A stretch of 64,000 bases of DNA from Shewanella violacea DSS12 (GCF_000091325.1 NC_014012.1:2896824-2960823), one strand, 5' to 3'; shown: positions 26,002 to 35,854, counted from the stretch's first letter. Notes: generated from the letters alone by a model not told the origin. Numbers and translations are program-made.

Positions 26002-29000
26002 ATGCTTCCAAAGTTCACACTCACTTATAACCCCCATTCAAGGCCGTTTTGGCAGGCTTGCCTGCTGATGCTGCTTTTAATGATTAATATTCCCTTTGCC
26101 CAGGCCCAAACCTGTATTGCAATGTCACAACCCACGGGAGTTTCCCTTAATAATAATGCCGGCACGGCTGTGACGCTATCATGGAGCGCCGTTTATGGGG
26201 CAACAGGTTATCAGCTACAAACCTATCTCGATAATCGCTACCAATCGGTATCAAGTACCTCATCATCCGCGACCTTCACAGGACTCTCTGCTGGCGTTTA
26301 CTATTTTAATGTCACTGCCATTAATAGCTGTAATGAACAGAGCGCCCCAAGTGAATGGTTTGCCGTTAATATGGATGGTATAGCTCAATGTACAGCGCCT
26401 GAGACTCCTAGCGGTTTAGTCGCCAGTTCAATGACAGGTACAGGCTTCACGGCTAGCTGGAATACAGTCACTAATGCCGAGCACTATCAAGTGACGCGCT
26501 GGGATGATAATTCAGGTTGGGTTGAAGCCGCTAGTAGCACCAGCACTGCTCATCAATTTACTCAAGTGGCAACAGGTACTGAATATTTACGCGTCAATGC
26601 CAGTAACCAATGCGGGCAAAGCGCGGATAGCAGCTATATCACAGTTGAGATAACCGGCGCTAGTACATGCCCAGTTAGTCTCAGCGCGCCTCAATCTCTA
26701 CAAGCCAGCCAAATCCACTCGACAGGTTTTACATTAAGCTGGGCCGAGGTCGACAAGGCCGACCAATACCAGGTTCAACTCTGGCTCAATGGTGCTTGGT
26801 CAAGCTTGGCCACCACCTCTGCACTTACCTACCCCTTGAGCGGGCTTGCTTCATTGAGTGAGCAATATGTGCGTATTCTGGCTCAGCTTGATTGCGATCA
26901 GTCAGTGGTCGGTGAAAGTGATTGGATATCTGTGACGCTCTCACAGACGGCTTGCCCTACTCAGCTAGACAAAGCGACTAGCCTAGTTACCACAAATCTG
27001 CACCAAAATGGCTTTGAGCTTAACTGGAATAGCGTGCCCAATGCCGATAGCTATAGTGTGCAGCTGTGGGTTTCAGGCCAATGGTCGACGCTTGACACCA
27101 CTACCAGTACTAGCATGACGCTCGATGGCTTAAACGCTAACTCGAGCCAATATGTTCGCGTGGTTGCCCATACCGATTGTGACAATAGCATCATCAGTGA
27201 AAGTGAATGGCTAGAGGTGATATTGACAGCCCAATGCCCTGAGCAACTTATTGTACCGACTAATCTAGCGCTATCACGAGTCAGCGACAGCAGTTTTCAG
27301 GCAGTCTGGTCAGCTGTGCCATCGGCGACTCACTACCAGCTCAAGCTTGCCACTAACGGTACATGGCAAACCAGTGGCACACAGGCCTCCAATGCCAAGT
27401 TGTTTAGTCAGTTAGACCCAGGTAGCTATCAAGTTAAAGTTGCCGCCATGTGTGGCAATGTGACCAGTGGTGATTCAGCGCCTAAGACTATCACCATAGA
27501 ATCTCTTGATACCTGTAACCTAGCCGATATCAATGGCGGCATAGACATAAGTCGTTACGGCGATTCATTCGATGACTTCTCTTTCAGCGGCAATATCTAC
27601 GTCCAAGGAGCAAGGTTCAATCCCAGTCAATATACGATGAAGATCACCTGTCAGGGTAAATATGGTTTTGTCTCTAGCGCTGTGGATCATAATGCTGATA
27701 ACTACGCCCCATTTACCTATAGCTATAGCCACTTCGGTCAGCGCAGCTCTAATGTTGAAACGGTCCAGTTTGAGATCACCAGCGGCGGTTATACCTCTCG
27801 TCAGACACTGAGCTGGAATCTAAATGTCGGTACCTTACAAAATCCAGTACAGCCCTATTGCAGTAATATCAATATAGACAATGATAACGACGGTATACCA
27901 GATTGTGCAGAGCAGCCAGGCATGAGCTTCTTTGGCATGCCAGTCTACGATTGGGGCGCGCGTACAGGACAAACAGACCTGTTTATCGAGGTCGACTATA
28001 TGAGTAAAGCAAGCTCTGGCGATCATGGTACCCAGCCCCGCAGAGAAGTGTTTGATAAGCTTAAATCTGTTTTTGCAGACCATGGTTATAGCTTGCATTT
28101 CGATCTTGGTGGCCTGTTTGGCTCAGGTCCTCAAAACTATAATTTAGGCGGCGGACAAGCGGTGCAATACTCTCCTTGGATTGGCTTATCTGATTGGCGT
28201 AACGAGTATGATGGTAATTATGCCGTTCCTGGAATGAAAAATAACGATACTTACCCTGGCGTGTTCAGCTATATGCCAGTCTATTTTGACAACCGACCAG
28301 AGCGAGCAAGATTATTTTACTATGCCCTGTTTGCCAGCTCACAGGCCGCAGGCGGCGAAGGTTCTTCTGGCCAGGCTCCGGATTATTTTGACTACTATTT
28401 CTATGTTGCCCTTGGCTCACCTTCACAAGCAAGCAAGAGTCGCTGGTTTCTCAACGACACGAGTGGAACTGAACTTAACAGGATGATCAACAGCCAAGCG
28501 TCAGTCTTTATGCACGAATTTGGGCACATATTAGGACTCAGTCACGGTGGTTGGCCCGATACCTACCCCAACTATGAGCCAAATTTTAAACCTAACTACT
28601 TAAGTGTCATGAACTATGCCTACGCCCTAAGTGGTGTCCCCTATACCGGCAATGGTCTCAATGAAAAAGAGATGATCTCGGACAGACATTACGCAGGAGT
28701 AAGACGTGATAAGAATGCGGCTTGTTTGGCGCAACTAGAAACTAAATATGGCTCAGATGTCTCCAGGCGCAACTTCCCCGGGGGACTCGAGACCCAGTGG
28801 CAAAGCTATAATCTAGATTACTCTTATGGTAACCATGCTAGTTTTAACGAAGCTGGTTTTAATGAAGCCTATGTCGAAGGAGGCATAGATCTTACCTGTG
28901 ACGGCTTGGTCTCTAACCAGACCTCCAGCTTTAATATCAATTATGACTACTATGCACCGGATTATGTTTCAGCCCGATACGACACCATGCGAGATTACAA

Positions 29001-29238
29001 CGACTGGGACAACATTCACCTCTATTACAAACAGCTCAACTATTCTAAGGAGGGTCAGTTCTTAATATCGGGCAATACCGCAGCAAAGCATGCAATAGAG
29101 CCTGCCGATGTCATACCCGGGGCCATTGCTTCACCCAAAACATTGGCAAGCCCAAGTTCGAGCAAACAATACAGCCCACTCATCCCCTCTTCCCGACCTA
29201 TTGGTGTGGAGGAAACCTTGATGCCATGGATTGAATAG
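26002..29238 (+). CDS. Large secreted metzincin-type protein with five Cys-framed Fn3-like repeats
   Basis: A 1078-residue exported protein. A signal peptide covers about residues 1-35 (hydrophobic LLMLLLMINI, cut after AQA). Five repeats of about 90-95 residues follow, resembling fibronectin type III (each with an SW or W-centred strand and a YQV/YSV-type strand). Each begins with a Cys and holds a second Cys about 65-80 residues on (NSC, NQC, LDC, TDC, AMC), suggesting one disulfide per module. Near residue 624, NIDNDNDGIPDCAE looks like a calcium-binding loop. The catalytic signature HEFGHILGLSH (838-848) is a full metzincin zinc motif, with SVMNYAY as a likely Met-turn near 870. No C-terminal sorting tag is obvious. 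Neither secretion genes nor relatives are adjacent, so the target is unknown. Confidence 0.8.
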   Translation: MLPKFTLTYNPHSRPFWQACLLMLLLMINIPFAQAQTCIAMSQPTGVSLNNNAGTAVTLSWSAVYGATGYQLQTYLDNRYQSVSSTSSSATFTGLSAGVYYFNVTAINSCNEQSAPSEWFAVNMDGIAQCTAPETPSGLVASSMTGTGFTASWNTVTNAEHYQVTRWDDNSGWVEAASSTSTAHQFTQVATGTEYLRVNASNQCGQSADSSYITVEITGASTCPVSLSAPQSLQASQIHSTGFTLSWAEVDKADQYQVQLWLNGAWSSLATTSALTYPLSGLASLSEQYVRILAQLDCDQSVVGESDWISVTLSQTACPTQLDKATSLVTTNLHQNGFELNWNSVPNADSYSVQLWVSGQWSTLDTTTSTSMTLDGLNANSSQYVRVVAHTDCDNSIISESEWLEVILTAQCPEQLIVPTNLALSRVSDSSFQAVWSAVPSATHYQLKLATNGTWQTSGTQASNAKLFSQLDPGSYQVKVAAMCGNVTSGDSAPKTITIESLDTCNLADINGGIDISRYGDSFDDFSFSGNIYVQGARFNPSQYTMKITCQGKYGFVSSAVDHNADNYAPFTYSYSHFGQRSSNVETVQFEITSGGYTSRQTLSWNLNVGTLQNPVQPYCSNINIDNDNDGIPDCAEQPGMSFFGMPVYDWGARTGQTDLFIEVDYMSKASSGDHGTQPRREVFDKLKSVFADHGYSLHFDLGGLFGSGPQNYNLGGGQAVQYSPWIGLSDWRNEYDGNYAVPGMKNNDTYPGVFSYMPVYFDNRPERARLFYYALFASSQAAGGEGSSGQAPDYFDYYFYVALGSPSQASKSRWFLNDTSGTELNRMINSQASVFMHEFGHILGLSHGGWPDTYPNYEPNFKPNYLSVMNYAYALSGVPYTGNGLNEKEMISDRHYAGVRRDKNAACLAQLETKYGSDVSRRNFPGGLETQWQSYNLDYSYGNHASFNEAGFNEAYVEGGIDLTCDGLVSNQTSSFNINYDYYAPDYVSARYDTMRDYNDWDNIHLYYKQLNYSKEGQFLISGNTAAKHAIEPADVIPGAIASPKTLASPSSSKQYSPLIPSSRPIGVEETLMPWIE

Positions 29239-29261
29239 TGCATATGTAACTTAAACAGGAA

Positions 29262-29290
29262 AAGACGCTCGAGTTAGCTTGAGTGTCTTT
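29262..29290 (+). terminator. Terminator after the metzincin gene
   Basis: An imperfect stem, AAGACGCTCGAG with CTTGAGTGTCTT, lies about 25 bases after the stop. It may also serve the converging ligase gene. Confidence 0.6.
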
Positions 29291-29298
29291 CATCTAGT

Positions 29299-30156
29299 CT
29301 ACTCAAGAGGCCTCACCCTCAGAAATCTGGCGAATCTGGGGGTACCTTTCTGGGTAAGCCCTGAATACTGATAAGTGACGGTCGAGCCTATCTCGGGTGG
29401 GTGCTTCCTCTCTTTCATACTAAAACCAGTACCTAACTTGAATCTGACACCCTGGTGGTTTTCAACAAGCAAAGACCCCATCACACCTGCAAGCTTTCCC
29501 TTGCCACCTTGGTAGGCGATGACTCTCGCCTCGGCATCATAATAAGGCTTATATTTAATCAGATTCGAATTGCGACCGGCAATATACAATGAACTCAGCT
29601 GGTGCAGCATCAGCCCTTCGCCGCCGTTGACCACCACCTCGCTGAACCAGGTATCGAGCTGATGCTGATTTTCCAGCCTCTTCTGTTCTACCAGAACAAT
29701 ATAATCAGCACCTAGAGTCAAATCTTTACTTGCCTTGGTATATCTTTCGACAAAAGACCCCGGATGAGCTGGCATATCGAACACCATAAACTTAACCTTT
29801 CGCCACTGTGCATGGATAGGCTCTTTTCTTCTTGCCAGAGACGACATCTGCTCGAAGGTCCCTCTTCCCATCCAAAGCTCACCATCTAAAGGATAAGTTG
29901 GAAAGCCGTCAACAAACCAGTCAGGTATAGCAATTAATCGACCTGAGCGAGAGCTCATCTGACGGCCATCCCAAAATCCTCTGACGCCATCGAGTTTTTC
30001 GCTAATAAGATAGTCAGATATGGGGCCTGCAATATCCGTGTGCACTGCCTGTTGGATATTAGTAAGTATGGGTCTGGACTGACTCAGTTGAGGATATAGA
30101 TAAGTGCTGCAGAGCATGATAATCAGTGCAAGCTGCCTTAAAACGAGTCGATACAT
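29299..30156 (-). CDS. Exported ATP-dependent DNA ligase
   Basis: A 285-residue minimal ligase of the Lig E type found in some Gram-negative bacteria. The adenylation motif I is SEKLDGVRG with K54 as the AMP-accepting Lys. Motif III is LDGELWMG, motif IV is GGEGLMLH, and motif V is LIKYKPY. A short OB domain follows. The N-terminus (LALIIMLCSTYLYP, residues 9-22) is a signal peptide, so the enzyme should act in the periplasm. It has been suggested that such ligases seal extracellular or incoming DNA, but the function is not settled. It stands alone, divergent from dgkA. Confidence 0.88.
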   Translation of the reverse strand: MYRLVLRQLALIIMLCSTYLYPQLSQSRPILTNIQQAVHTDIAGPISDYLISEKLDGVRGFWDGRQMSSRSGRLIAIPDWFVDGFPTYPLDGELWMGRGTFEQMSSLARRKEPIHAQWRKVKFMVFDMPAHPGSFVERYTKASKDLTLGADYIVLVEQKRLENQHQLDTWFSEVVVNGGEGLMLHQLSSLYIAGRNSNLIKYKPYYDAEARVIAYQGGKGKLAGVMGSLLVENHQGVRFKLGTGFSMKERKHPPEIGSTVTYQYSGLTQKGTPRFARFLRVRPLE

Positions 30157-30406
30157 GGAAGGCTCCTTCGTCTTTTGGAACAGGTAAATCCTTTAACCTG
30201 TGGGAATTGCTTTATTTAAACAGCTAGGTATTGGCGATAAATATCAGTGTAGAACATGAACCAAATTAATTGTAACTGGTCTCATATATTCCAAGTGATA
30301 TACTCGGCGAAATTTATATAGCAGTGCAAGCCATCAGTGTATCAATTTGATGGCCACACAAGGTTTTACTCTCCGAGAGCGGGTAGAATGTCTTAGACGG
30401 GAAATT

Positions 30407-30778
30407 ATGAAACCAGAAAATAATCACGGTATAAAGCGGGTATTGAGGGCTACAGGCTTCTCAATGAAAGGACTCAAGGCAGCCTGGATCCACGAAGCGG
30501 CATTTAGGCAAGAACTCATGTTAGCCATCATCATGTTGCCTATCGCACTGATAGTTGATGTCACCACGATTGAGAAGTTATTACTTATCTTTACCCTCTT
30601 TATCGTATTGATTGTTGAATTATTAAATTCAGCCATCGAAGCCGTCGTCGATAGGATAGGCGATGAGATCCATACCTTAAGCGGACAGGCCAAAGATATC
30701 GCCTCTGCTGCGGTATTTATGAGCTTGGCTCTGTGCGGCATAACTTGGACAGTCGTATTAGTCAGCAGATACCTATAA
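30407..30778 (+). CDS. dgkA: Diacylglycerol kinase
   Basis: A 123-residue inner-membrane enzyme that phosphorylates diacylglycerol to phosphatidic acid in lipid turnover. The N-terminal amphipathic region (RVLRATGFSMKGLKAAW) is followed by three membrane segments (about residues 35-50, 56-72 and 97-118). The catalytic signature VELLNSAIEAVVDRIGDE with the key Glu residues lies near 68-85. I chose ATG at 30407 because it gives the family length (E. coli 122); upstream TTG/ATG codons would add 20 residues. Confidence 0.93.
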   Translation: MKPENNHGIKRVLRATGFSMKGLKAAWIHEAAFRQELMLAIIMLPIALIVDVTTIEKLLLIFTLFIVLIVELLNSAIEAVVDRIGDEIHTLSGQAKDIASAAVFMSLALCGITWTVVLVSRYL

Positions 30779-30816
30779 TTGACCATGTGCAGGTATCTCA
30801 ATAACAAGTTTCATTC

Positions 30817-30846
30817 CAACGTCTCTATTGCACAATAGAGACGTTG
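30817..30846. repeat. Perfect 14-bp stem palindrome after dgkA
   Basis: CAACGTCTCTATTG is followed by CA and then its exact reverse complement. There is no T run after it on either strand beyond scattered T. It lies 39 bases after the dgkA stop and could be a terminator stem, an operator or an extrusion-prone palindrome. Confidence 0.7.
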
Positions 30847-31128
30847 TAGTTCAAACAGCCTCCACCACAAGTCATGTCACCTTTGCTCTAATAATATTCA
30901 TATCACAGACATTTACTCTTTTTCTCACATCAATCCTAGCCAATATCTGCCTGACATAGAAGCATTCGCAGAATCAGCCCCCCTCGCGGAACCCACAACA
31001 TTTCATGACATTTTTTGATACAAATCATTCACAAGCAAGCATAACCTGATACTATAGTATTACTAAATGATTCCAACTCAATAGAATCAAGTACTTACAA
31101 CTATAATAAATTTGACGGAGTCGCCTTA
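30847..31128. other. Upstream region of the outer-membrane protein gene
   Basis: About 280 AT-rich bases that should hold the promoter of the next gene. GACGGAG at 31114-31120 is its ribosome-binding site. No other element is recognised. Confidence 0.4.
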
Positions 31129-32034
31129 ATGCTGAAAATTTTAGGCATCTCGTTTTTATGCCTCTTGGCCGCTTGCCAAACATTTGCAGCAGATAATGAT
31201 CTGCAAGACACAGCTTCTGTCAAAGAGGTAGATTCTCAAGTTGTGCTCAGAGTCGGTGGCTTTTATTCCAACTCGAATTCGAGCATGAATGTAACCAATC
31301 CTGTCTTAGGTGAAGATTTTAAGATCGATTTTGAAAAAGACCTTAAGCTTGAGGAATCTCAATTTTTACCTTTCTTCGAGATGTCCTATCACTTCAATGA
31401 ACGCCACAGCCTGTATATCGACTGGAAACAGTTGCATCGAACAGCAGACATTCAGGGAATAACCACACCATTCCAGGTCAATCTGGAAGATAAAATATAC
31501 GACATTAAAGCAGGTGCTAAGCTCAAGACCACCTTGAATATGGATATCGCCAGGTTAGGTTACGGCTATAATTTTTACCAAGGTAATAACTACAACTTAG
31601 GCCTGTCTGTGGGCTTACATACCATGTTTATCAAAACAGGCTTTGAGGGCGATATCGGTGCTTGTATTGAACAAAACCTTGTTATCAAATGTGAACAGCA
31701 GCTAGTCCACAGAGCCATCGATGAAAGTGTCACCGCCCCTCTTCCCGATATTGGTCTTTATGGCGACTATGAATTTAGCCCAGGATTTAGGTTCACTGCC
31801 CATGCCCAATACTTCTATATCAAGCTTGACGATCTCAAGGGTAGCCTAATTGACATTCGTGCAGGTATTGAGGCTGAGATCACCGAAAGCTGGCACATGA
31901 CGGCGGCATTTAATTACTATGAAGTTGACGTCGAATACAGCAAGAAAACACATGTCGGTGATGTCCATGTGGCTAATTACAATCTCTACTATAGTTTCAT
32001 AGGTCCTATGCTCTCGGTAAGTTATCATTTCTAA
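31129..32034 (+). CDS. Outer-membrane beta-barrel protein, unknown role
   Basis: A 301-residue protein with a signal peptide (about residues 1-20; ISFLCLLAACQTFAAD, cleavage after FAA). The rest has alternating short strands, and the chain ends with a C-terminal aromatic (LSVSYHF), which is the BAM recognition pattern. It fits an eight- to ten-strand barrel. The two Cys (in IGACIEQNLVIKCEQQ) lie in one loop and may form a disulfide. The upstream LAAC could be read as a lipobox, but the barrel ending favours cleavage by signal peptidase I. No close family is recognised, though OmpW-like proteins are similar in size. Confidence 0.7.
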   Translation: MLKILGISFLCLLAACQTFAADNDLQDTASVKEVDSQVVLRVGGFYSNSNSSMNVTNPVLGEDFKIDFEKDLKLEESQFLPFFEMSYHFNERHSLYIDWKQLHRTADIQGITTPFQVNLEDKIYDIKAGAKLKTTLNMDIARLGYGYNFYQGNNYNLGLSVGLHTMFIKTGFEGDIGACIEQNLVIKCEQQLVHRAIDESVTAPLPDIGLYGDYEFSPGFRFTAHAQYFYIKLDDLKGSLIDIRAGIEAEITESWHMTAAFNYYEVDVEYSKKTHVGDVHVANYNLYYSFIGPMLSVSYHF

Positions 32035-32309
32035 ATCAAGCATAGAAGTGAGTCCCAAAATGGCTCACTTTGCTTAACTCTCCCCTCAATGTACTTTTAT
32101 TCTTTTAAGGGTTAATAACACACTCAGTCAACACAAAAAAATCTATTCAGAATAAATTCATATTTCATTGAATAATAGAAATAAACCTCTAAAAACCATC
32201 TCAACTTTTTAATCATGGTACTTATCATAGCTGTTACAGCTTCCTCCTTTTGGATATCTGGTCTAAAAATGACTAGATTAAAGAAGAGTAGTTAATTGAG
32301 GAAAATGAG

Positions 32310-32741
32310 ATGTTAAAATTAACTCGCATACTCACCACAGTCATTATCGCCGCTAGCCCACTATTATTTGTCCCTTCATCTAATGCTGTGGATTCCTTTT
32401 TTGATGTGTTCTTTGAAATAGAAGTAAGAGCATCTTCGCCTTTAGGCCTTACTGCAACAGTTGAAATGCAACGAAGAGGCGGTACAGCCCAAACATTCGA
32501 TACTGAAATCCTCTCAATGGATCTCACATCGTCAGGTTCTTTAGGAGCCTCGGATGGAACAGGCAGAGATAGTCAACATAATGCAATGGTACAATATCGT
32601 GTGAAAAATATAGGCTCATCTGGCCAAGACGGTGTCCGCTTTGCGGAAGTCGAAATAATCTGTGACCCAGATTGTCGAGTAACAAAGACCCGCTCTATGA
32701 CAAAAAGAGAACATAGAGGCCATGTCACTGTGCTGAAGTAA
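32310..32741 (+). CDS. Small exported protein, unknown
   Basis: A 143-residue protein with a clear signal peptide (residues 1-26; ILTTVIIAASPLLFVPSSNA, cut after NA). The mature part is mostly beta and polar, with two Cys near the end (IICDPDC) that could pair. AGGAAAATGAG gives a ribosome-binding site before the ATG. The family is unknown to me. It may be linked to the upstream barrel gene but lies 275 bases after it, so co-transcription is uncertain. Confidence 0.65.
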   Translation: MLKLTRILTTVIIAASPLLFVPSSNAVDSFFDVFFEIEVRASSPLGLTATVEMQRRGGTAQTFDTEILSMDLTSSGSLGASDGTGRDSQHNAMVQYRVKNIGSSGQDGVRFAEVEIICDPDCRVTKTRSMTKREHRGHVTVLK

Positions 32742-32846
32742 TCGTTTACAACTTGAATGCTTATAAATAAGACTCATGTCGGTATTAAGTGGTTCATTTT
32801 TGATATGACCACTTAATACACTTGCTTAACTCTTGCTTAACTCTTG

Positions 32847-34073
32847 CTAGCCATAAAACTGATAACACACCAGAATCGCTGCGGTGATCCCCGCCAAATC
32901 GGCGGTTAAACCACAGAACAAGGCATGGCGTCCATTGCGTATGCCAACTGCGCCAAAATACACGGCTAATACATAGAAGGTGGTTTCGGTACTGCCTTGA
33001 AATATCGCAGCTAAACGACCTGCGAAGGAATCTGCACCATGATGCTCCATGGTTTCTAACATCATGGCTCTGGCACCTGAGCCGCTAAAAGGCTTCATTA
33101 TCGCGGTAGGCAAGGCATCGACAAAACGTGTGTCTCCGCCAATCACAGAGACGATGACGGAGATGAGGTGCAGCAAGTAATCTAAGGCTCCAGAGGCGCG
33201 AAGTAAGCCAATCGCCAATAACATGGCCAGTAGATAAGGAATAAGCTTTATCGATTGAGCAAAGCCTTCTTTAGCCCCTTCGATAAATTCATCGTAAACC
33301 GCAACTTTACGTATGCCTGCGACCAAGATAAAGCTAAACACCAATAGCAATAAGATGCCATTGCCCATGGCCGTGGATAAGGTGCCTATCGCCGTCGTCG
33401 TCAAGGTGCCCAGATAGAGAACCAGCGCAGTGATAGAACCAAATATCAGGGCTGCGTAGCCCATAACAACGGTATTGAGCAAGGATAGTCGCTGAAACAG
33501 CGCCACCACAAGTACCCCGGCAATGGTAGAAGCTGAGGTTGCCAATAAGATAGGCAGAAATATATCGGCTGGTGCCTCGGCTCCTTGCTGGGCGCGATAG
33601 AGAAACACAGTAACAGGCACTAAGGTTACGGACGAGGTATTCAATACCAAAAACAGGATCTGGGCATTGGTCGCCACGGTTTTATTCGGATTCAACGTTT
33701 GTAAATCCTGCATCGCCTTTAAGCCCAGTGGCGTTGCTGCATTATCTAACCCAAGCACGTTTGCGGTGAGGTTCATGGTCATACTGCCGTAGGCCGGATG
33801 GCCCCTTGGCACTTCCGGCATTAACCGTGATAGGAGAGGTTCGAATATTCTGGCAAACACACTGACAACCCCAGCTTTCTCCCCCACACGCATCAGCCCC
33901 ATCCATAATGAAAGCACCCCAATCAGGCCAAGTGCAATTTCAGCCGCCAATTTTGCACTGCTAAACAGGGCTGTCACCGACGCCGACAACACCTCTATAT
34001 TGCCATTAAATAGCTGAACACAAATGGCAAACAGTGCGATGACAAAAAAGAAATACCAAATTCGATTTAACAC
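32847..34073 (-). CDS. Nucleoside-recognition (Gate) domain membrane protein, SpmA-SpmB fusion
   Basis: A 408-residue inner-membrane protein with about ten hydrophobic segments. The first half contains MGLMRVGEKAGVVSVF and the diagnostic LTANVLGLDNAATPLGLKAM, which match SpmA of Bacillus. The second half (KPFSGSGARAMM, FQGSTETTFYVLAVYFGAVG) matches SpmB. In spore formers these are two genes for spore core dehydration; in gammaproteobacteria they occur fused, with unknown function. The nucleoside-recognition domain suggests a transporter-like role, which is not proven. It stands alone, convergent with the small exported protein gene. Confidence 0.85.
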   Translation of the reverse strand: MLNRIWYFFFVIALFAICVQLFNGNIEVLSASVTALFSSAKLAAEIALGLIGVLSLWMGLMRVGEKAGVVSVFARIFEPLLSRLMPEVPRGHPAYGSMTMNLTANVLGLDNAATPLGLKAMQDLQTLNPNKTVATNAQILFLVLNTSSVTLVPVTVFLYRAQQGAEAPADIFLPILLATSASTIAGVLVVALFQRLSLLNTVVMGYAALIFGSITALVLYLGTLTTTAIGTLSTAMGNGILLLLVFSFILVAGIRKVAVYDEFIEGAKEGFAQSIKLIPYLLAMLLAIGLLRASGALDYLLHLISVIVSVIGGDTRFVDALPTAIMKPFSGSGARAMMLETMEHHGADSFAGRLAAIFQGSTETTFYVLAVYFGAVGIRNGRHALFCGLTADLAGITAAILVCYQFYG

Positions 34074-34272
34074 AAACCTTCCTTAATAGGGCGAAACAAA
34101 ATAACCAAACATCATCTATAGGCCTCACTGAATCATCGAGATTATTAAGCTAGAGATCCTGAAGTCTTGAGCTTAACCCGGACTCAAGCCTGTCTTCTCT
34201 ATGGTATAATCAGCCAAATTTTAGCTCGTCACAGTGCTTTTTATTAGCATATGGCTCAGTACATGGTTCAAA

Positions 34273-35709
34273 ATGGCCCTTATAAATCAAGATTTTATCG
34301 ATAGCATTACTCAAGATATGCCAGCTCATCTCTCTATGGATGACTTTATTCAATACAGTAGCCGTCCATTGAGAGCCTCGATCCGCGTCAACACGCTAAA
34401 AATTTCATCGGCCAATTTTATCGAACTCATGCAACCTAAAGGCTGGACACTCGAGTCTATTCCATGGTGCTCAGATGGCTTCTGGATATCCCTCGACAGT
34501 GAAGTCCAATTAGGCAACACCATAGAACATCTCCAGGGTCTATTTTACATTCAAGAAGCCAGCTCAATGTTGCCACCAACGGCGCTATTTTCCCAGCTAA
34601 ATGAAACAGCTAATGTCACAATTCTCGATATGGCTTCGGCCCCTGGGTCTAAGACAACACAGTTAGCCGCCTTAATGAACAACTCAGGCTTACTTATCGC
34701 CAATGAATATTCTTCGAGCCGGGTAAAAGTCTTACATGCTAACGTTCAGCGCATGGGAGTCACTAATACCGCCCTCACCCATTTCGATGCTCGGGTATTC
34801 GGTGAATATCTCTATGACACCTTCGATGCTATCTTGCTCGATGCTCCCTGTAGCGGAGAAGGCACCATACGAAAAGACCCTTCAGCGTTAAAAAATTGGA
34901 GCCTTAAATCGAGCCAGGCAATTGTTGCAACTCAGAAAGCCTTAATTGAATCTGCTTTTCTGGCGTTAAAAACCGGCGGAACCCTGGTGTATTCGACCTG
35001 TGCACTCAGTCGCTTTGAAAACCAGGAAGTGTGTCAACATTTACAGGCTATCTATCCTGATGCCGTCGAATTTGAATCCCTCAGTGATCTATTTATCGAC
35101 GCGGATAAGGCCTGTACGGAAGAAGGCTTCTTGCATGTCTGGCCACAGATCTATGACAGTGAAGGCTTCTTCGTCGCAAAAATAAGAAAAACAGCTGCCA
35201 TAGACAGGCAAGTGCCCGAGCCGAGAAAACAAAAAAACTTCCCTTTCAATCAAGTCTCCACTAAAACAGATCTTGAGTTAAGGGCATATTTTCAGGATAC
35301 CTTCGCCATTGAGTTGCCAAGCCAGAGTCTGATCATGGAGCGGGAGCAAGAATTTTGGCTGTTTCCGCAAAAAATCAACAGCTTGATTGGTCGAATGCGA
35401 TTTCAACGTATAGGCATGAAAATAGCCGACGCCCTTAAGCATGGTCTCAAGGCGCAACACCAAGCAATACTGGCATTTGGTGCCGGGGCAAGCATGATTG
35501 AGCTGTCACAAGCACAAGCAACCGAATATCTAATGGGGCGGGACATCCCTCTGGAAGCTGGGCATAAGCCACGAGGAGAAGTGATTGTTAGCTATCATAA
35601 CTCTCCCTTAGGCCTAGCTAAACATCTTGGCAAGCGATTGAAGAACAGCTTACCCAGAGAGCTTGTCAGAGACAAGATCGTAAATTCTGATGCAAGCAAT
35701 GCTCAATGA
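34273..35709 (+). CDS. rsmF: 16S rRNA m5C1407 methyltransferase
   Basis: Methylates C1407 of 16S rRNA using S-adenosylmethionine. The 478 residues match E. coli RsmF/YebU (479). The SAM motif LDMASAPGSKTTQLA is near residue 118. The two catalytic Cys are in DAPCSGEGTIRKD and in YSTCALSRFENQEV. The C-terminal PUA-like part includes the YEBU-type ending (HKPRGEVIVSYHNSPLGLAK). I chose the ATG at 34273, which begins the conserved N-terminus; an upstream in-frame GTG would add 13 residues. Confidence 0.93.
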   Translation: MALINQDFIDSITQDMPAHLSMDDFIQYSSRPLRASIRVNTLKISSANFIELMQPKGWTLESIPWCSDGFWISLDSEVQLGNTIEHLQGLFYIQEASSMLPPTALFSQLNETANVTILDMASAPGSKTTQLAALMNNSGLLIANEYSSSRVKVLHANVQRMGVTNTALTHFDARVFGEYLYDTFDAILLDAPCSGEGTIRKDPSALKNWSLKSSQAIVATQKALIESAFLALKTGGTLVYSTCALSRFENQEVCQHLQAIYPDAVEFESLSDLFIDADKACTEEGFLHVWPQIYDSEGFFVAKIRKTAAIDRQVPEPRKQKNFPFNQVSTKTDLELRAYFQDTFAIELPSQSLIMEREQEFWLFPQKINSLIGRMRFQRIGMKIADALKHGLKAQHQAILAFGAGASMIELSQAQATEYLMGRDIPLEAGHKPRGEVIVSYHNSPLGLAKHLGKRLKNSLPRELVRDKIVNSDASNAQ

Positions 35710-35766
35710 CATATTTACTTACAAACCTGCATTAATAATATTGCATATAAGCGCTGCAAGCTAATT

Positions 35767-35841
35767 ATGTCGACTACACTTTTAGCCAGAGAGTTAATTC
35801 CTAATCAGGATCTCAACAGTAGCGCACGGCTCTTTAATTAG
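35767..35841 (+). other. Short leader-like ORF or small RNA body before a strong terminator
   Basis: A 24-codon frame runs from ATG at 35767 to TAG at 35839-35841. A hairpin GGCTCT/AGAGCC (35828-35845) overlaps its end, and a strong terminator follows. Together these could be a small RNA or the 3' region of the rsmF transcript. No promoter is evident. Confidence 0.25.
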
Positions 35842-35854
35842 AGCCATTCCCCTG

